Source: Actinomadura rupiterrae (lineage in GTDB: Bacteria > Actinomycetota > Actinomycetes > Streptosporangiales > Streptosporangiaceae). Taken from it: a stretch of 64,000 nucleotides of DNA. Each line of letters starts with the position of its first letter. Position 1 is the stretch's first letter. The stretch is from the NCBI RefSeq assembly GCF_024172125.1, contig NZ_JAMZEA010000009.1:372001-436000 (forward strand). Reading direction: 5' to 3'. The translations under genes were made by a program, and so were the position numbers. This document shows positions 41,072 to 54,740 of the stretch, one piece after another. The notes beneath the pieces are model-generated. The model was given only the letters and a program-made list of their open reading frames with translations. It was not told the origin of the DNA and did not search any database.

Positions 41072-42261
41072 GCGATCCCCCCGTCCCGCCCGGCGAGCGG
41101 CAGCCGCGCCCGCACCCGGAACCCGCCGTCCGGCCCCGGTCCCGCCGCCACCTCGCCGCCGATCGACGCCGCCCGCTCCCGCATCCCGCGCAGCCCGTGG
41201 CCGCCCGACCCCTCGCCCACCGGTCCCCGCCCGTCGTCGTCCACCTGCACCACCAGCATCCCGTCCGCGCGCTCGATCCGCACCGCGACCGTCCGCGCCC
41301 GCGCGTGCCGCACCGCGTTCGTCACCGCCTCCTGGACGATCCGGTACCCGGCGAGGTCCACCTCCACGGGCAGCCCGGACGCCGCGTCCCGGCCGTCCAG
41401 CCGCACCGCGAGGCCCGCCGCCACCACCTGGTCGAGCAGCTCGTCCACCCGCGCCAGGGACGGCGCGGGCGCCACCGCGACCTCCTCGTCCACCTGCCGC
41501 AGGACGCCGAGCGCCGTCCGCAGCTCGCGCAGCGTCTCCCGGCTCGCCTGCTTGATCGCCTCCAGCGCCGCGTACGCCTGCGCGGGCTCCTCCCGCCGGT
41601 GCAGCGCCGCGCCCGCCTGCACGTTGATCAGCGAGATCTGGTGCGCCAGCACGTCGTGCAGCTCCCGGGCGATCCGCAGCCGCTCCTGGACGGCCCGCTG
41701 CACCGCCTCCTGCTCCCGCGTCCGCTCGGCCTCCGCCGCCCGCAGCTCGGCCTCCTCCATCCGGGCCCGCCGCCCGCGCACGTAGTACCCGAGCCACACC
41801 GTGATGAGCAGCCCCAGCGACAGCCACGCCAGCGCGTTGTCGTCCATGAGCCGCCGCCCGCGCACCAGCCCCGCGCCGACCGCCACGGCCTCCACGACGC
41901 CCGCGATGCTCAGCGCCACCCACAACCGCCGCTCCGCGGCGACCGTGAACAGCGCGATCGGGAACACCAGCGCGATCGCCCCGTTCGGATACCCGAGCGG
42001 GTAATACAGCATCACCGCGGCCGTGACCACGACCAGCACCGTCACCGGAAACCGCCGCCGCACCGCAAGCGAGAGCGTCCCCGCCAGGATCAGCAGCCCG
42101 CCCCCGGGCCACAGCGCCCGCTCCCCGTCCGTGTCCCGGATGGCCGGAACAGCCAGCACCACCGCCGCCGCCACGGCCGCGAAAACCGCGTCCCCCCGCG
42201 GCACCCGCAGCTTCCCGATCACCCCCACGCCCCCACCGTAACCCCCAACCTCTCGCCCCAC
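41068..42261 (-). CDS. NarL-type sensor histidine kinase
   Basis: About 397 residues: an N-terminal region with five to six hydrophobic segments and no clear sensor domain, a coiled linker (MEEAELRAAEAERTREQEAV), the HisKA_3 box with the phospho-His in RIARELHDVLAHQ and an HATPase (IVQEAVTNAVRHA, GHGLRGMRERA). The first GTG at 42261 has no clear Shine-Dalgarno; a GTG about 33 bp downstream behind GGTGGGGGC is an alternative. It forms an operon with the following response regulator. Confidence 0.9.
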   Translation of the reverse strand: MGREVGGYGGGVGVIGKLRVPRGDAVFAAVAAAVVLAVPAIRDTDGERALWPGGGLLILAGTLSLAVRRRFPVTVLVVVTAAVMLYYPLGYPNGAIALVFPIALFTVAAERRLWVALSIAGVVEAVAVGAGLVRGRRLMDDNALAWLSLGLLITVWLGYYVRGRRARMEEAELRAAEAERTREQEAVQRAVQERLRIARELHDVLAHQISLINVQAGAALHRREEPAQAYAALEAIKQASRETLRELRTALGVLRQVDEEVAVAPAPSLARVDELLDQVVAAGLAVRLDGRDAASGLPVEVDLAGYRIVQEAVTNAVRHARARTVAVRIERADGMLVVQVDDDGRGPVGEGSGGHGLRGMRERAASIGGEVAAGPGPDGGFRVRARLPLAGRDGGIA

Positions 42262-42319
42262 GAGACATCCGGCGGCAATAGGATCTCCATCCCTGCGACC
42301 TCAACCCTCCGGAGGCACC

Positions 42320-42964
42320 GTGCTCGCCGACCCGAATATCTCCCAGCCCTGGGGCGTGTCGGTGTTCGGCGCCGCGACCGTCGCGGCCGAACCGGACTTC
42401 GCTCGCGTCAAGGTGGAGCTGGGCGGCGTGGAGCCGAGCCCCGCCGAGGCGTTCCAGCGCGCCCAGGACCTGATCGCCGACTTCCGGGGCGTCCTGCGGG
42501 CGCACGGCATCCCGGCCGCCGGCGTCTCACCGTCCAGGCTGGTCCTCACCACGAACTACGAGTACAACCCGCGAACCGACGCGCGCACGCAGACGGGGTA
42601 CAGCTGCAAGGCCAGGTTCGAGATCGAGACCGACGCGGTCGACTCGCTCCAGCGCCTGCTCGTCGAGATCGTCGAAGCGGGTGTCAACGGCATCGACGAC
42701 ATCACCTTCGACGCGCGGGCCAAGCCCGAACTGCGCGCGCGGGCGCGCCGGGAGGCCGTCGCCGCGGCGCGCGCCAAGGCCGAGCTCTACGCGGAGGCCG
42801 CGGGAGTCCGCCTCGGCCGCGTCCTGCACATCGAGGACATCGACCCCGAGGGCCTCAAGACCCGCACGCACAGCGGCCTGGTCGGGGGCATCGAGGGCGA
42901 CCTGGCGCCAGGCCAGATCGTCGTCTCGGCGGCGGTCTCCCTGGGCTTCGCCATAGCCGACTGA
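42320..42964 (+). CDS. SIMPL (DUF541) domain protein
   Basis: 214-residue SIMPL-domain protein (GVSVFGAATVAAEPDFARVKVEL at the start; repeated Ala/Arg-rich helix ARARREAVAAARAKAELYAEA). No signal peptide is seen, unlike many periplasmic members. Family roles are poorly defined, ranging from oxidative-stress to macromolecule-interaction functions. GTG at 42320 is preceded by GGAGG. Divergent from the histidine kinase. Probably outside the polyketide cluster. Confidence 0.85.
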   Translation: MLADPNISQPWGVSVFGAATVAAEPDFARVKVELGGVEPSPAEAFQRAQDLIADFRGVLRAHGIPAAGVSPSRLVLTTNYEYNPRTDARTQTGYSCKARFEIETDAVDSLQRLLVEIVEAGVNGIDDITFDARAKPELRARARREAVAAARAKAELYAEAAGVRLGRVLHIEDIDPEGLKTRTHSGLVGGIEGDLAPGQIVVSAAVSLGFAIAD

Positions 42965-43063
42965 ACCCGCCTCCGCCGCATCGCGGCACGGACCGGTGGT
43001 CAGGCCGGGAGGGCCGGGGAAAATGGGGCGGGGGTCGCCCGGGGGTGGGGTTAGGGTTCGGGC

Positions 43064-43489
43064 ATGGCTGGTGAGGGGACGGTCCGGGTCGATCTTTGGA
43101 TCTGGTCGGTCCGGCTGGTGAAGACGCGGTCGCAGGCGACGGCGGCCTGCCGGGCGGGGCACGTGCGGGTGAACGACGAGCGCGCCAAGCCGGCGACGGC
43201 GGTCAAGGCCGGGGACGAGGTGCGGGTCCGGGTCGAGGGGCGCGAGCGCGTGGTCGTGGTGCAGAAGATCATCCGGAAGCGGGTGGGGGCGCCGGTGGCG
43301 CAGGAGTGCCTGATCGACAGGAGCCCGCCCCCGCCGCCGCGCGAGCTGGTGTCGCCGATCGGGATCCGCGACCGCGGGACGGGCCGTCCGACCAAGCGGG
43401 ACCGGCGCGAGATGGAGCGGCTGCGGGCGCAGCGCGACGCGCCGCTGTTCGGCGACCCGGACAAGATCCGGCGGCAGCTGGAGAAGTGA
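43064..43489 (+). CDS. S4-domain RNA-binding protein (Hsp15-like)
   Basis: 141-residue protein with an N-terminal S4 RNA-binding domain (VRVDLWIWSVRLVKTRSQATAACRAGHVRVN, about 7-40) and a basic tail, as in heat-shock protein 15 (HslR), which binds stalled 50S subunits with nascent chains. ATG at 43064. A housekeeping gene, not obviously part of the cluster. Confidence 0.88.
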   Translation: MAGEGTVRVDLWIWSVRLVKTRSQATAACRAGHVRVNDERAKPATAVKAGDEVRVRVEGRERVVVVQKIIRKRVGAPVAQECLIDRSPPPPPRELVSPIGIRDRGTGRPTKRDRREMERLRAQRDAPLFGDPDKIRRQLEK

Positions 43490-43798
43490 GGTCAGGCCGA
43501 GCTGTCGGTTGACTCGTCCCAGACGACGGCCACCCGGGAGAAGTCGCCCAAAAAAGGGCGAACTCGATCATGCGGTCCAGCCTAGGACGCGGTGACGCGG
43601 GCCCGCGAGTCGTCACGCTGGGTGACGACTGGGGGTGCCGGGGTTTTGTCGGGTCCCTACAACGCAGAGGGCTAGGCACGTGTGGATGCGCGCATTGGTT
43701 CCGGGGGCCGTGATCGGAGAGGCTGGACAGCGGACTTGGCGATGCCCCGGTGCCGGGGGTCGCCCATCGCGCGTGCAGGTGTTCAGGAGGCTCGGCCG
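43490..43798. other. Intergenic region upstream of the large ACC gene
   Basis: 309 bases without a believable gene. A 9-bp inverted repeat, AGTCGTCAC (43608-43616) and GTGACGACT (43622-43630), with a 5-bp spacer, looks like an operator for a dimeric repressor such as a TetR or GntR type. A Shine-Dalgarno AGGAGG at 43785-43790 sets the ACC start. No firm -10/-35 pair was found. Confidence 0.5.
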
Positions 43799-49315
<5,517 letters not shown>

Positions 49316-49466
49316 CCCGGGACGCGGCCGTGCGGGGTTCCCAGGAGTTCTCCGGCTCCCCAGGACCCCGCGCGGCGCCCTCCGCACCACCCGGCACTCT
49401 TGACAAGATCCCCCACGGGAGTTGACTGTGCGCGAGGGATCTTTCGCCGAGAGGAGGCGCGGGGAC

Positions 49467-49622
49467 ATGCCGACCCTGGACGCCGAGGACGACTATGCCG
49501 CGGCGCTGTCCGAGACCGCGCGGCTGCTGCGCGAAGAGGCGCTGCTCTGCGAGGCGATAGCGGACCTGGCCGCACGCGATTCCGAATGCGCGGGTACAGG
49601 CCCGCCCGCCACGAAGACCTAG
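49467..49622 (+). CDS. Small hypothetical protein
   Basis: 51-residue acidic/Ala-rich helical peptide (DAEDDYAAALSETARLLREEALL) behind GAGGAGG. No known family was recognised. It lies alone after the large carboxylase gene and before the convergent SRPBCC gene. An upstream in-frame GTG is less likely. Coding status is moderately supported by the Shine-Dalgarno only. Confidence 0.5.
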   Translation: MPTLDAEDDYAAALSETARLLREEALLCEAIADLAARDSECAGTGPPATKT

Positions 49623-49672
49623 CTACTACGCCCTTTTCCTGGCCAGGCCTACCGGCTTGGCCTTGCTTCCGG

Positions 49673-50107
49673 CTACGCCTTGTTGGTGTAGGCGGCGAGT
49701 TCGGCGAGCCCGGCGGCGAACACCGCGTCGCGGAAGAACGGCGTGAGGCGCGCGGTCTCGGCCTCGTCCGCCTCGTAGTCGGCCCACCACTCGGCGAACG
49801 TCTGCCCGGACGCGGTGATCGGGGCGACCCGGATCGTGGCGTGGTAGCGGCGGACCGGGAACGGGCTCTCGATGAACTCGTAGGTCTGCACGCGCGCCGT
49901 GTCGTCGATCGAGGTGAGCCGCTCCACGAAGACCGCGTCGCCGGCGGTCAGGCGGCGGACGGCCCCGACCGTGAGGTCGTCGCCCTCCTGGAGGCGGCAC
50001 GAGTCGAGGGCGGGGTGCCATTCGGCGATCCCGCCGAAGGCGCGGACGGACTGCCAGACCTTGTCCACCGGGGCGTCGATGATCGCGCTCGCGTAGGGCT
50101 TGGGCAT
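49673..50107 (-). CDS. SRPBCC (Bet v1-like) family protein
   Basis: 144-residue START/Bet v1-like protein of the polyketide-cyclase/dehydrase group: ASAIIDAPVDKVWQSVRAFGGIAEWHP at the start and a C-terminal helix (FFRDAVFAAGLAELAAY). The N-terminus is typical for ligand-binding members with unknown substrates. It sits away from the PKS genes, so a role in the cluster is unproven. ATG at 50107; the Shine-Dalgarno is weak. Confidence 0.85.
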   Translation of the reverse strand: MPKPYASAIIDAPVDKVWQSVRAFGGIAEWHPALDSCRLQEGDDLTVGAVRRLTAGDAVFVERLTSIDDTARVQTYEFIESPFPVRRYHATIRVAPITASGQTFAEWWADYEADEAETARLTPFFRDAVFAAGLAELAAYTNKA

Positions 50108-50265
50108 AGCGCCATCATGTCCCACGCGGCGTCCGGCACCAAGGACCGGAGCGGCCGGAGGCGGCCGGAGGCGCAAGGGACGGACAGGCGCCGGAACGCG
50201 GTGGTGCTCGTTGCCCGGGCGGGTTCGCGGTCGGTAGCGTCGGGCCCGTCGAAGGGGGCGGGCCT

Positions 50266-51471
50266 GTGGCGGGCAGTCGTGTTGCGTATGTGGTCGGGAC
50301 GTTCGACACCAAGGGCACGGAGCTGCGGTACGCGGCGGAGCTGATCGCGGGGGCCGGCACGCCGGTCAGGACGGTGGACGTCTCCACGAGCGCGTCCGGC
50401 GGCGGCAAGGGCGCGGACGTGACGCCCGCCGAGGTCGCCGCGCACCACCCGGACGGCCCGGAGGCGGTGTTCACCGGCGACCGCGGCACGGCGGTCTCGG
50501 CCATGGCCGTGGCGTTCGAGCGCTTCCTCACCGCTCGGGACGACCTGGGCGGCGTCTTCGGCCTCGGCGGCAGCGGCGGCACCGCGCTGGTCGCGCCCGC
50601 GCTGCGCGCGCTGCCCGTGGGCGTCCCGAAGCTGGTCGTCAGCACCGTCGCCGCCGGGGACGTCGGGCCGTACGTCGGCGTGAGCGACCTGACGATGATG
50701 CACTCGGTCACCGACGTCGCCGGGCTGAACCGGATCTCGCGGCAGGTGATCGGGAACGCGGCGCACGCGCTCGCCGGGATGGTCGCGCGCCCCGTCCCGC
50801 CCGCCGGGGACCGTCCCGCCGTCGCGCTGACCATGTTCGGCGTCACGACGCCGTGCGTGACCGAGGTCGCCGGACGCCTGGCCGCCGATCACGACCCGCT
50901 GGTGTTCCACGCCGTCGGCACCGGAGGACGCGCGATGGAGGCGCTGGTCGGGGACGGCCTGGTCGACGCCGTCCTCGACATCACCACCACCGAGATCTGC
51001 GACCTGATCGCGGGCGGCGTGTTCAGCGCGGGCCCGGAGCGGCTCGACGTGTTCGCGCGCACGGGCGTCCCGTACGTCGGGTCGTGCGGCGCGCTCGACA
51101 TGGTGAACTTCGGCGCGCGCGACACGGCGCCCGACCGGTACGCCGATCGGCTGTTCTACCAGCACAACGAGCAGGTCACGCTGATGCGCACCAGCCCCGA
51201 GGAGTGCCGCGAGATAGCCGAGTTCATCGCGGCGAAGCTGAACGCGTGCGACGGGCCGGTGCGGTTCCTCCTGCCCGAGGGCGGGGTGTCCGCGCTGGAT
51301 GCGCCGGACGCGCCGTTCTGGGACCCCGAGGCCGACCGCGTCCTGTTCGAGACGCTGGAGGCGAGGGTGCGGCAGACGGCGGACCGGCGGATCGTCCGGT
51401 CGCCGCACCACGTCAACGATCCCGGATTCGCCGCCGCGCTGGTCGCGGCCTTCGAGGAGGTCTCCCGATGA
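50266..51471 (+). CDS. Tm-1-like ATP-binding domain protein (UPF0261)
   Basis: 401-residue member of the UPF0261/Tm-1 N-terminal family (VAYVVGTFDTKGTELRYAAELI at the start; GLGGSGGTALVAPALRALPVG). In plants Tm-1 inhibits tobamovirus RNA replication; bacterial members are uncharacterised but are nearly always paired with a TIM-barrel partner, as here. GTG at 50266. The stop overlaps the next gene (ATGA). Confidence 0.88.
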   Translation: MAGSRVAYVVGTFDTKGTELRYAAELIAGAGTPVRTVDVSTSASGGGKGADVTPAEVAAHHPDGPEAVFTGDRGTAVSAMAVAFERFLTARDDLGGVFGLGGSGGTALVAPALRALPVGVPKLVVSTVAAGDVGPYVGVSDLTMMHSVTDVAGLNRISRQVIGNAAHALAGMVARPVPPAGDRPAVALTMFGVTTPCVTEVAGRLAADHDPLVFHAVGTGGRAMEALVGDGLVDAVLDITTTEICDLIAGGVFSAGPERLDVFARTGVPYVGSCGALDMVNFGARDTAPDRYADRLFYQHNEQVTLMRTSPEECREIAEFIAAKLNACDGPVRFLLPEGGVSALDAPDAPFWDPEADRVLFETLEARVRQTADRRIVRSPHHVNDPGFAAALVAAFEEVSR

Positions 51472-52295
51472 GCTTCGCCCGCGCCGAGCTGGTCGAGCGC
51501 TTCACCGACATGGCCCGGCGGGGCGAGCCGATCGTCGGCGGCGGCGCCGGGACGGGCCTGTCGGCCAAGTGCGAGGAGGCCGGCGGGATCGACCTCATCG
51601 TCATCTACAACTCCGGCCGGTACCGGATGGCCGGGCGCGGCTCGCTCGCCGGGCTGCTCGCCTACGGCAACGCCAACGAGATCGTCGTGGAGATGGCCGC
51701 CGAGGTGCTGCCGGTCGTGCGGCACACGCCCGTCCTCGCGGGGGTGAACGGGACCGACCCGTTCCTGCTGCGCGGACCGTTCCTGGCGAAGCTCCGCGAG
51801 ATGGGCTTCTCCGGCATCCAGAACTTCCCGACGGTCGGCCTGATCGACGGTGTCTTCCGCGCGAACCTGGAGGAGACCGGGATGGGCTACGGCCTGGAGG
51901 TCGAGCTGGTCGGGGCCGCCCGCGCCGCCGACCTGCTCACCACCCCGTACGTCTTCTCCGAGGACGACGCGCGCGCGATGGCCCGCGCGGGCGCTGACCT
52001 GGTCGTCTGCCACATGGGCCTGACAACGGGCGGCGCGATCGGCGCCGAGACCGCCAAGACGCTCGACGACTGCGTGGAGCTCGTCGACGCGTGGGCGGAG
52101 GCCGCGCTGAACGAGCGGGACGACGTCCTGGTGCTGTGCCACGGCGGCCCGATCGCCGAACCGGAGGACGCCGCGTACGTCCTCGCGCACGCCAAGAACT
52201 GCCATGGCTTCTACGGCGCGAGCAGCATGGAGCGGCTGCCCACCGAGCGGGCCCTGACGGCGCAGACCCGCGCGTTCAAGCAGCTCCGCGGCTGA
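51468..52295 (+). CDS. Phosphoenolpyruvate hydrolase-like TIM-barrel protein
   Basis: 275-residue protein of the phosphoenolpyruvate hydrolase-like/Tm-1 C-terminal family (IVGGGAGTGLSAKCEEAGGIDLIVIYNSG; FPTVGLIDG; CHGGPIAEP). It matches the C-terminal half of plant Tm-1 and works with the preceding gene, whose stop it overlaps. The reaction is unknown in bacteria. Not obviously linked to the polyketide genes. Confidence 0.88.
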   Translation: MSFARAELVERFTDMARRGEPIVGGGAGTGLSAKCEEAGGIDLIVIYNSGRYRMAGRGSLAGLLAYGNANEIVVEMAAEVLPVVRHTPVLAGVNGTDPFLLRGPFLAKLREMGFSGIQNFPTVGLIDGVFRANLEETGMGYGLEVELVGAARAADLLTTPYVFSEDDARAMARAGADLVVCHMGLTTGGAIGAETAKTLDDCVELVDAWAEAALNERDDVLVLCHGGPIAEPEDAAYVLAHAKNCHGFYGASSMERLPTERALTAQTRAFKQLRG

Positions 52296-52461
52296 CCTCG
52301 GACCGCGGAATCATCGGATGGACCGGCAGCATCGGAGACGTGGACGGCGCGTGTCCGGGGGTCCTCTTCGGCGACTCCTGACAATGGACAACCACCGGAG
52401 TCGGAGTTAGGTTGCCAACAGTGATCACTTAAGCCCACTGTCCTCCTTTACAGGGAGCCGC

Positions 52462-53691
52462 GTGGACAACGATGTGATTCACGCACGCACCGGGGAGAAC
52501 CTCCGGGACGCGCGTGAGACCGCTCCCCCCGTCCCCCCGCCGACCGATCCGGTCCGCAGGCTCGCCGAACCCGCCGCGCTCCGGAACCCGCACACCGTCT
52601 TCGACGAGCTCCGCTCGGGCGACCCGGTCGCCTGGCACGAGGGGCTCGGCACCTGGCTCCTGACAAGGCATGCCGACTGCGTCGCGGTGCTCCGCGACGG
52701 CGCGCGCTTCGCGTCCGACCCGCGCCGCGCCGGAGTGGACATGCCTCCGCAGGCGGTGAGCATCCAGACGCTCGACCCGCCCGGGCACACCGCCGCGCGC
52801 CGTCCCTTGGTGGACGCGCTGCGCGAGCTGGACCGGGCCGAGGTCGCGCCGATGGTCGCCGGACGGGCCCGCGCGATGCTCGACGGGCTGGCCGGACGGC
52901 CGTCCTTCGACATCGTCACCGACTTCTGCGAGCCGCTCGCCGTGTCCACGATCTGCCGGTACCTGCGGGTCCCCGAGCCGGATCCGGAGTCGTTCGTGCC
53001 CGCCGCCGAGACCGTCGCGGCCGGGATGGACGCCGGGGTCTGGCCGGAGCGGGCCGAGGCCGCGATGGCGGCGCGGGCCGAGCTGTCGGCGCTGACCGGA
53101 GGCTGGCTCGCCGACCCGCCGCCGGACGGCATCGTCCGGGTCATCGCGGACGCGGTGCGCGCGGACGAGCTGGACCGGGCGGTCGCGGCCAACACCCTCC
53201 GGGTGCTGCTGCACGCCGGGTACACCTCGGCGAGCAAGCTGCTGTCCCTCGCGGTGGCCGCGCTGCTGGAGACGCCCGGCGGGTTCGCCGCGTTCGCCGC
53301 CGACCCGTCGCCGCGCGCGGTGGAGGAGCTGGTGCGGTACTGCTCGCCCGTGCAGGCGCTCGGCCGCGTGTGCGTCGAGCCGGCCGAGCTGGGCGGGCGT
53401 CGCATCGAGCCCGGCCAGGACGTGACGCTCTTCCTGGCCGCGGCGAACCGCGACCCCGCCCGCTTCGAGCGGCCGCACGACCTCAGACTCGACCGCCACC
53501 CGAACCCGCACCTGGGCTTCGGCCGGGGCGCGCACTCCTGCCTCGGCGCATCGTTCGCCGCCGTGCAGGCGCGCGTCGTGCTGGCCGTCCTCGCGGAGCG
53601 GTCCGCGTCACTGCGCGCCCTCGGCGCGCCCGAGTACCGGGTCGCCCTGACCCTGCGCAGCCCCGCCCGCATGCCTGTCGCGCTGGGCTGA
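52462..53691 (+). CDS. Cytochrome P450 with atypical I-helix, near a pentapeptide minigene
   Basis: 409-residue P450. The heme loop FGRGAHSCLGAS and ExxR (ELVRY) are intact. The I-helix reads HAGYTSASK where most P450s have A-G-x-D/E-T, so the acid is Thr and the Thr is Ser, which suggests special oxygen activation, as in some crosslinking P450s. It is the first gene of the operon and lies 52 bp before the MKYWH minigene, making it the best candidate to crosslink Tyr3 and His5. GTG at 52462, after CAGGGAG. Ferredoxin partner not adjacent. A tailoring role for the polyketide is the alternative. Confidence 0.9.
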   Translation: MDNDVIHARTGENLRDARETAPPVPPPTDPVRRLAEPAALRNPHTVFDELRSGDPVAWHEGLGTWLLTRHADCVAVLRDGARFASDPRRAGVDMPPQAVSIQTLDPPGHTAARRPLVDALRELDRAEVAPMVAGRARAMLDGLAGRPSFDIVTDFCEPLAVSTICRYLRVPEPDPESFVPAAETVAAGMDAGVWPERAEAAMAARAELSALTGGWLADPPPDGIVRVIADAVRADELDRAVAANTLRVLLHAGYTSASKLLSLAVAALLETPGGFAAFAADPSPRAVEELVRYCSPVQALGRVCVEPAELGGRRIEPGQDVTLFLAAANRDPARFERPHDLRLDRHPNPHLGFGRGAHSCLGASFAAVQARVVLAVLAERSASLRALGAPEYRVALTLRSPARMPVALG

Positions 53692-53743
53692 GCAGGGACG
53701 GACGACCCGTCACCCATCAGGGAGCGAGAGGAGGGAGGACCCC

Positions 53744-53761
53744 ATGAAGTACTGGCACTGA
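53744..53761 (+). CDS. Pentapeptide RiPP precursor minigene, MKYWH (biarylitide-like)
   Basis: An 18-bp gene, ATG AAG TAC TGG CAC TGA, encoding Met-Lys-Tyr-Trp-His. Strong Shine-Dalgarno sequences precede it (AGGAGG at 53729-53734; GGGAGG at 53733-53738, 5 bp before the ATG). Biarylitide precursors such as MRYYH (BytA), known as among the smallest genes, have the pattern Met-x-Tyr-x-His with a P450 that joins Tyr3 to His5. A P450 ends 52 bp upstream, and a methyltransferase, an oxygenase and a second P450 follow on the same strand. The match of pattern, ribosome site and context makes this likely, though an 18-bp frame can arise by chance. Confidence 0.75.
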   Translation: MKYWH

Positions 53762-53883
53762 TGAGCACCGCGTGAGGTTCTGGTTCGCGGCCGCCGTCGT
53801 ACCGGCGGCCGCGGACCGCCCCTCCCGCCCGCCTCTTCCCGTCCTCCACGATACGCGCAGGCCACGCAGTTGCAGGGAGAAAC

Positions 53884-54654
53884 GTGCCGACCGGAACCGA
53901 CTCGACCGCCTACGGCGACCCGTACGCCATCACGCCCGGCTACTACGACCTGTTCCGGGCGAACGAGAACGCGCTGCCGTCGGTGTCGTTCTTCGCCGAT
54001 CTGACGCCGCCGGACGCGGACGCGCTGGAGATCGGGCCCGGCACCGGCCGCCTCGCCGTCGCCGTCGCCGCCCGGGCGCGCTCCCTGACCTGCCTCGAAC
54101 GCTCCCCCACGATGCGGGCCGTCCTGATCTCGAAGCTGGCGCAGCGTCCGGACCTGCGTCCCAAGGTGACCGTGCTGGACGGCGCGGCGCCGGCGTTCGC
54201 GCTCGGCCGCACCTTCGACTATGTGTACCTCGGCGGCGTGCTGGAGCACGTGCCGCCGGGCGACCGGCCGGAGCTGTTCGCCGCGATCGCCGCGCACCTG
54301 AAGCCCGGCGGGCTGTGCGCGATGGACATGGTGCTGCGGATGCCCTCGCCGGACCAGGCCGAGCGCGTGATGGACGAGCAGGACCTCGGCGACTGCCGCT
54401 ACATCCTGTCGGCCTCGGCGGAGCGGCTCGGCCCGGACCTGTCGAAGCTGCGCCAGACCTACCGGACGTACCTGCGCGGCGAGCTGATCGCCACCGAGTC
54501 GGTCGAGCGGCTGCACAACATGCACCGGCCCGAGCCCGTCCTGAAGGACCTGGCCGCCGCGGGCCTGCACCCTGCGGAGGGCGACGGGCTCGCGCAGGCG
54601 ACCCCGCTCCCGGACGACCCGGGCGCCGTCGTGGTCCGGAAGGCCGCGCCATGA
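53884..54654 (+). CDS. Class I SAM-dependent methyltransferase
   Basis: 256-residue Rossmann methyltransferase. SAM motif I is LEIGPGTGRLAV (near residue 49), the acidic loop is LERSP, and motif post-I is YLGGVLEHVPPG. GTG at 53884. It follows the MKYWH minigene by 122 bp and is translationally coupled (ATGA) to the oxygenase gene. It could methylate the crosslinked peptide, as cittilin clusters also carry a methyltransferase, or the polyketide. Substrate unknown. Confidence 0.88.
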   Translation: MPTGTDSTAYGDPYAITPGYYDLFRANENALPSVSFFADLTPPDADALEIGPGTGRLAVAVAARARSLTCLERSPTMRAVLISKLAQRPDLRPKVTVLDGAAPAFALGRTFDYVYLGGVLEHVPPGDRPELFAAIAAHLKPGGLCAMDMVLRMPSPDQAERVMDEQDLGDCRYILSASAERLGPDLSKLRQTYRTYLRGELIATESVERLHNMHRPEPVLKDLAAAGLHPAEGDGLAQATPLPDDPGAVVVRKAAP

Positions 54655-54740
54655 CGCTGGCTCCGAAAGGCCGCGCCATGCCGCACGCCCCGGAAGGCCG
54701 TGCCATGACACATGCTCCGGAAGGCCGCGCCGTGACCGCC
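54635..54740 (+). repeat. 27-bp tandem repeat carrying four in-frame starts
   Basis: Four head-to-tail copies of a 27-bp unit (TCCGGAAGGCCGCGCCATGA and variants) place start codons exactly 27 bp apart: ATG 54651, ATG 54678, ATG 54705 and GTG 54732. The first unit covers the end of the methyltransferase gene. The repeat appears to have grown by tandem duplication of a coupled stop/start junction. Confidence 0.85.

Noticed and set aside
43682..43798. Longer N-terminus for the large carboxylase
   Set aside because: The extra residues show no similarity to carboxylases, whereas GTG at 43799 has AGGAGG upstream and gives the family start.
49332..49371. Weak hairpin after the large carboxylase gene
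   Set aside because: Only 7 bp of stem with a 26-nt loop; too weak to call a terminator.
53761..53775. A four-residue frame (ATG AGC ACC GCG TGA) overlapping the MKYWH stop
   Set aside because: It has no pattern match to known peptide families and its ribosome site is inside the minigene; more likely chance.
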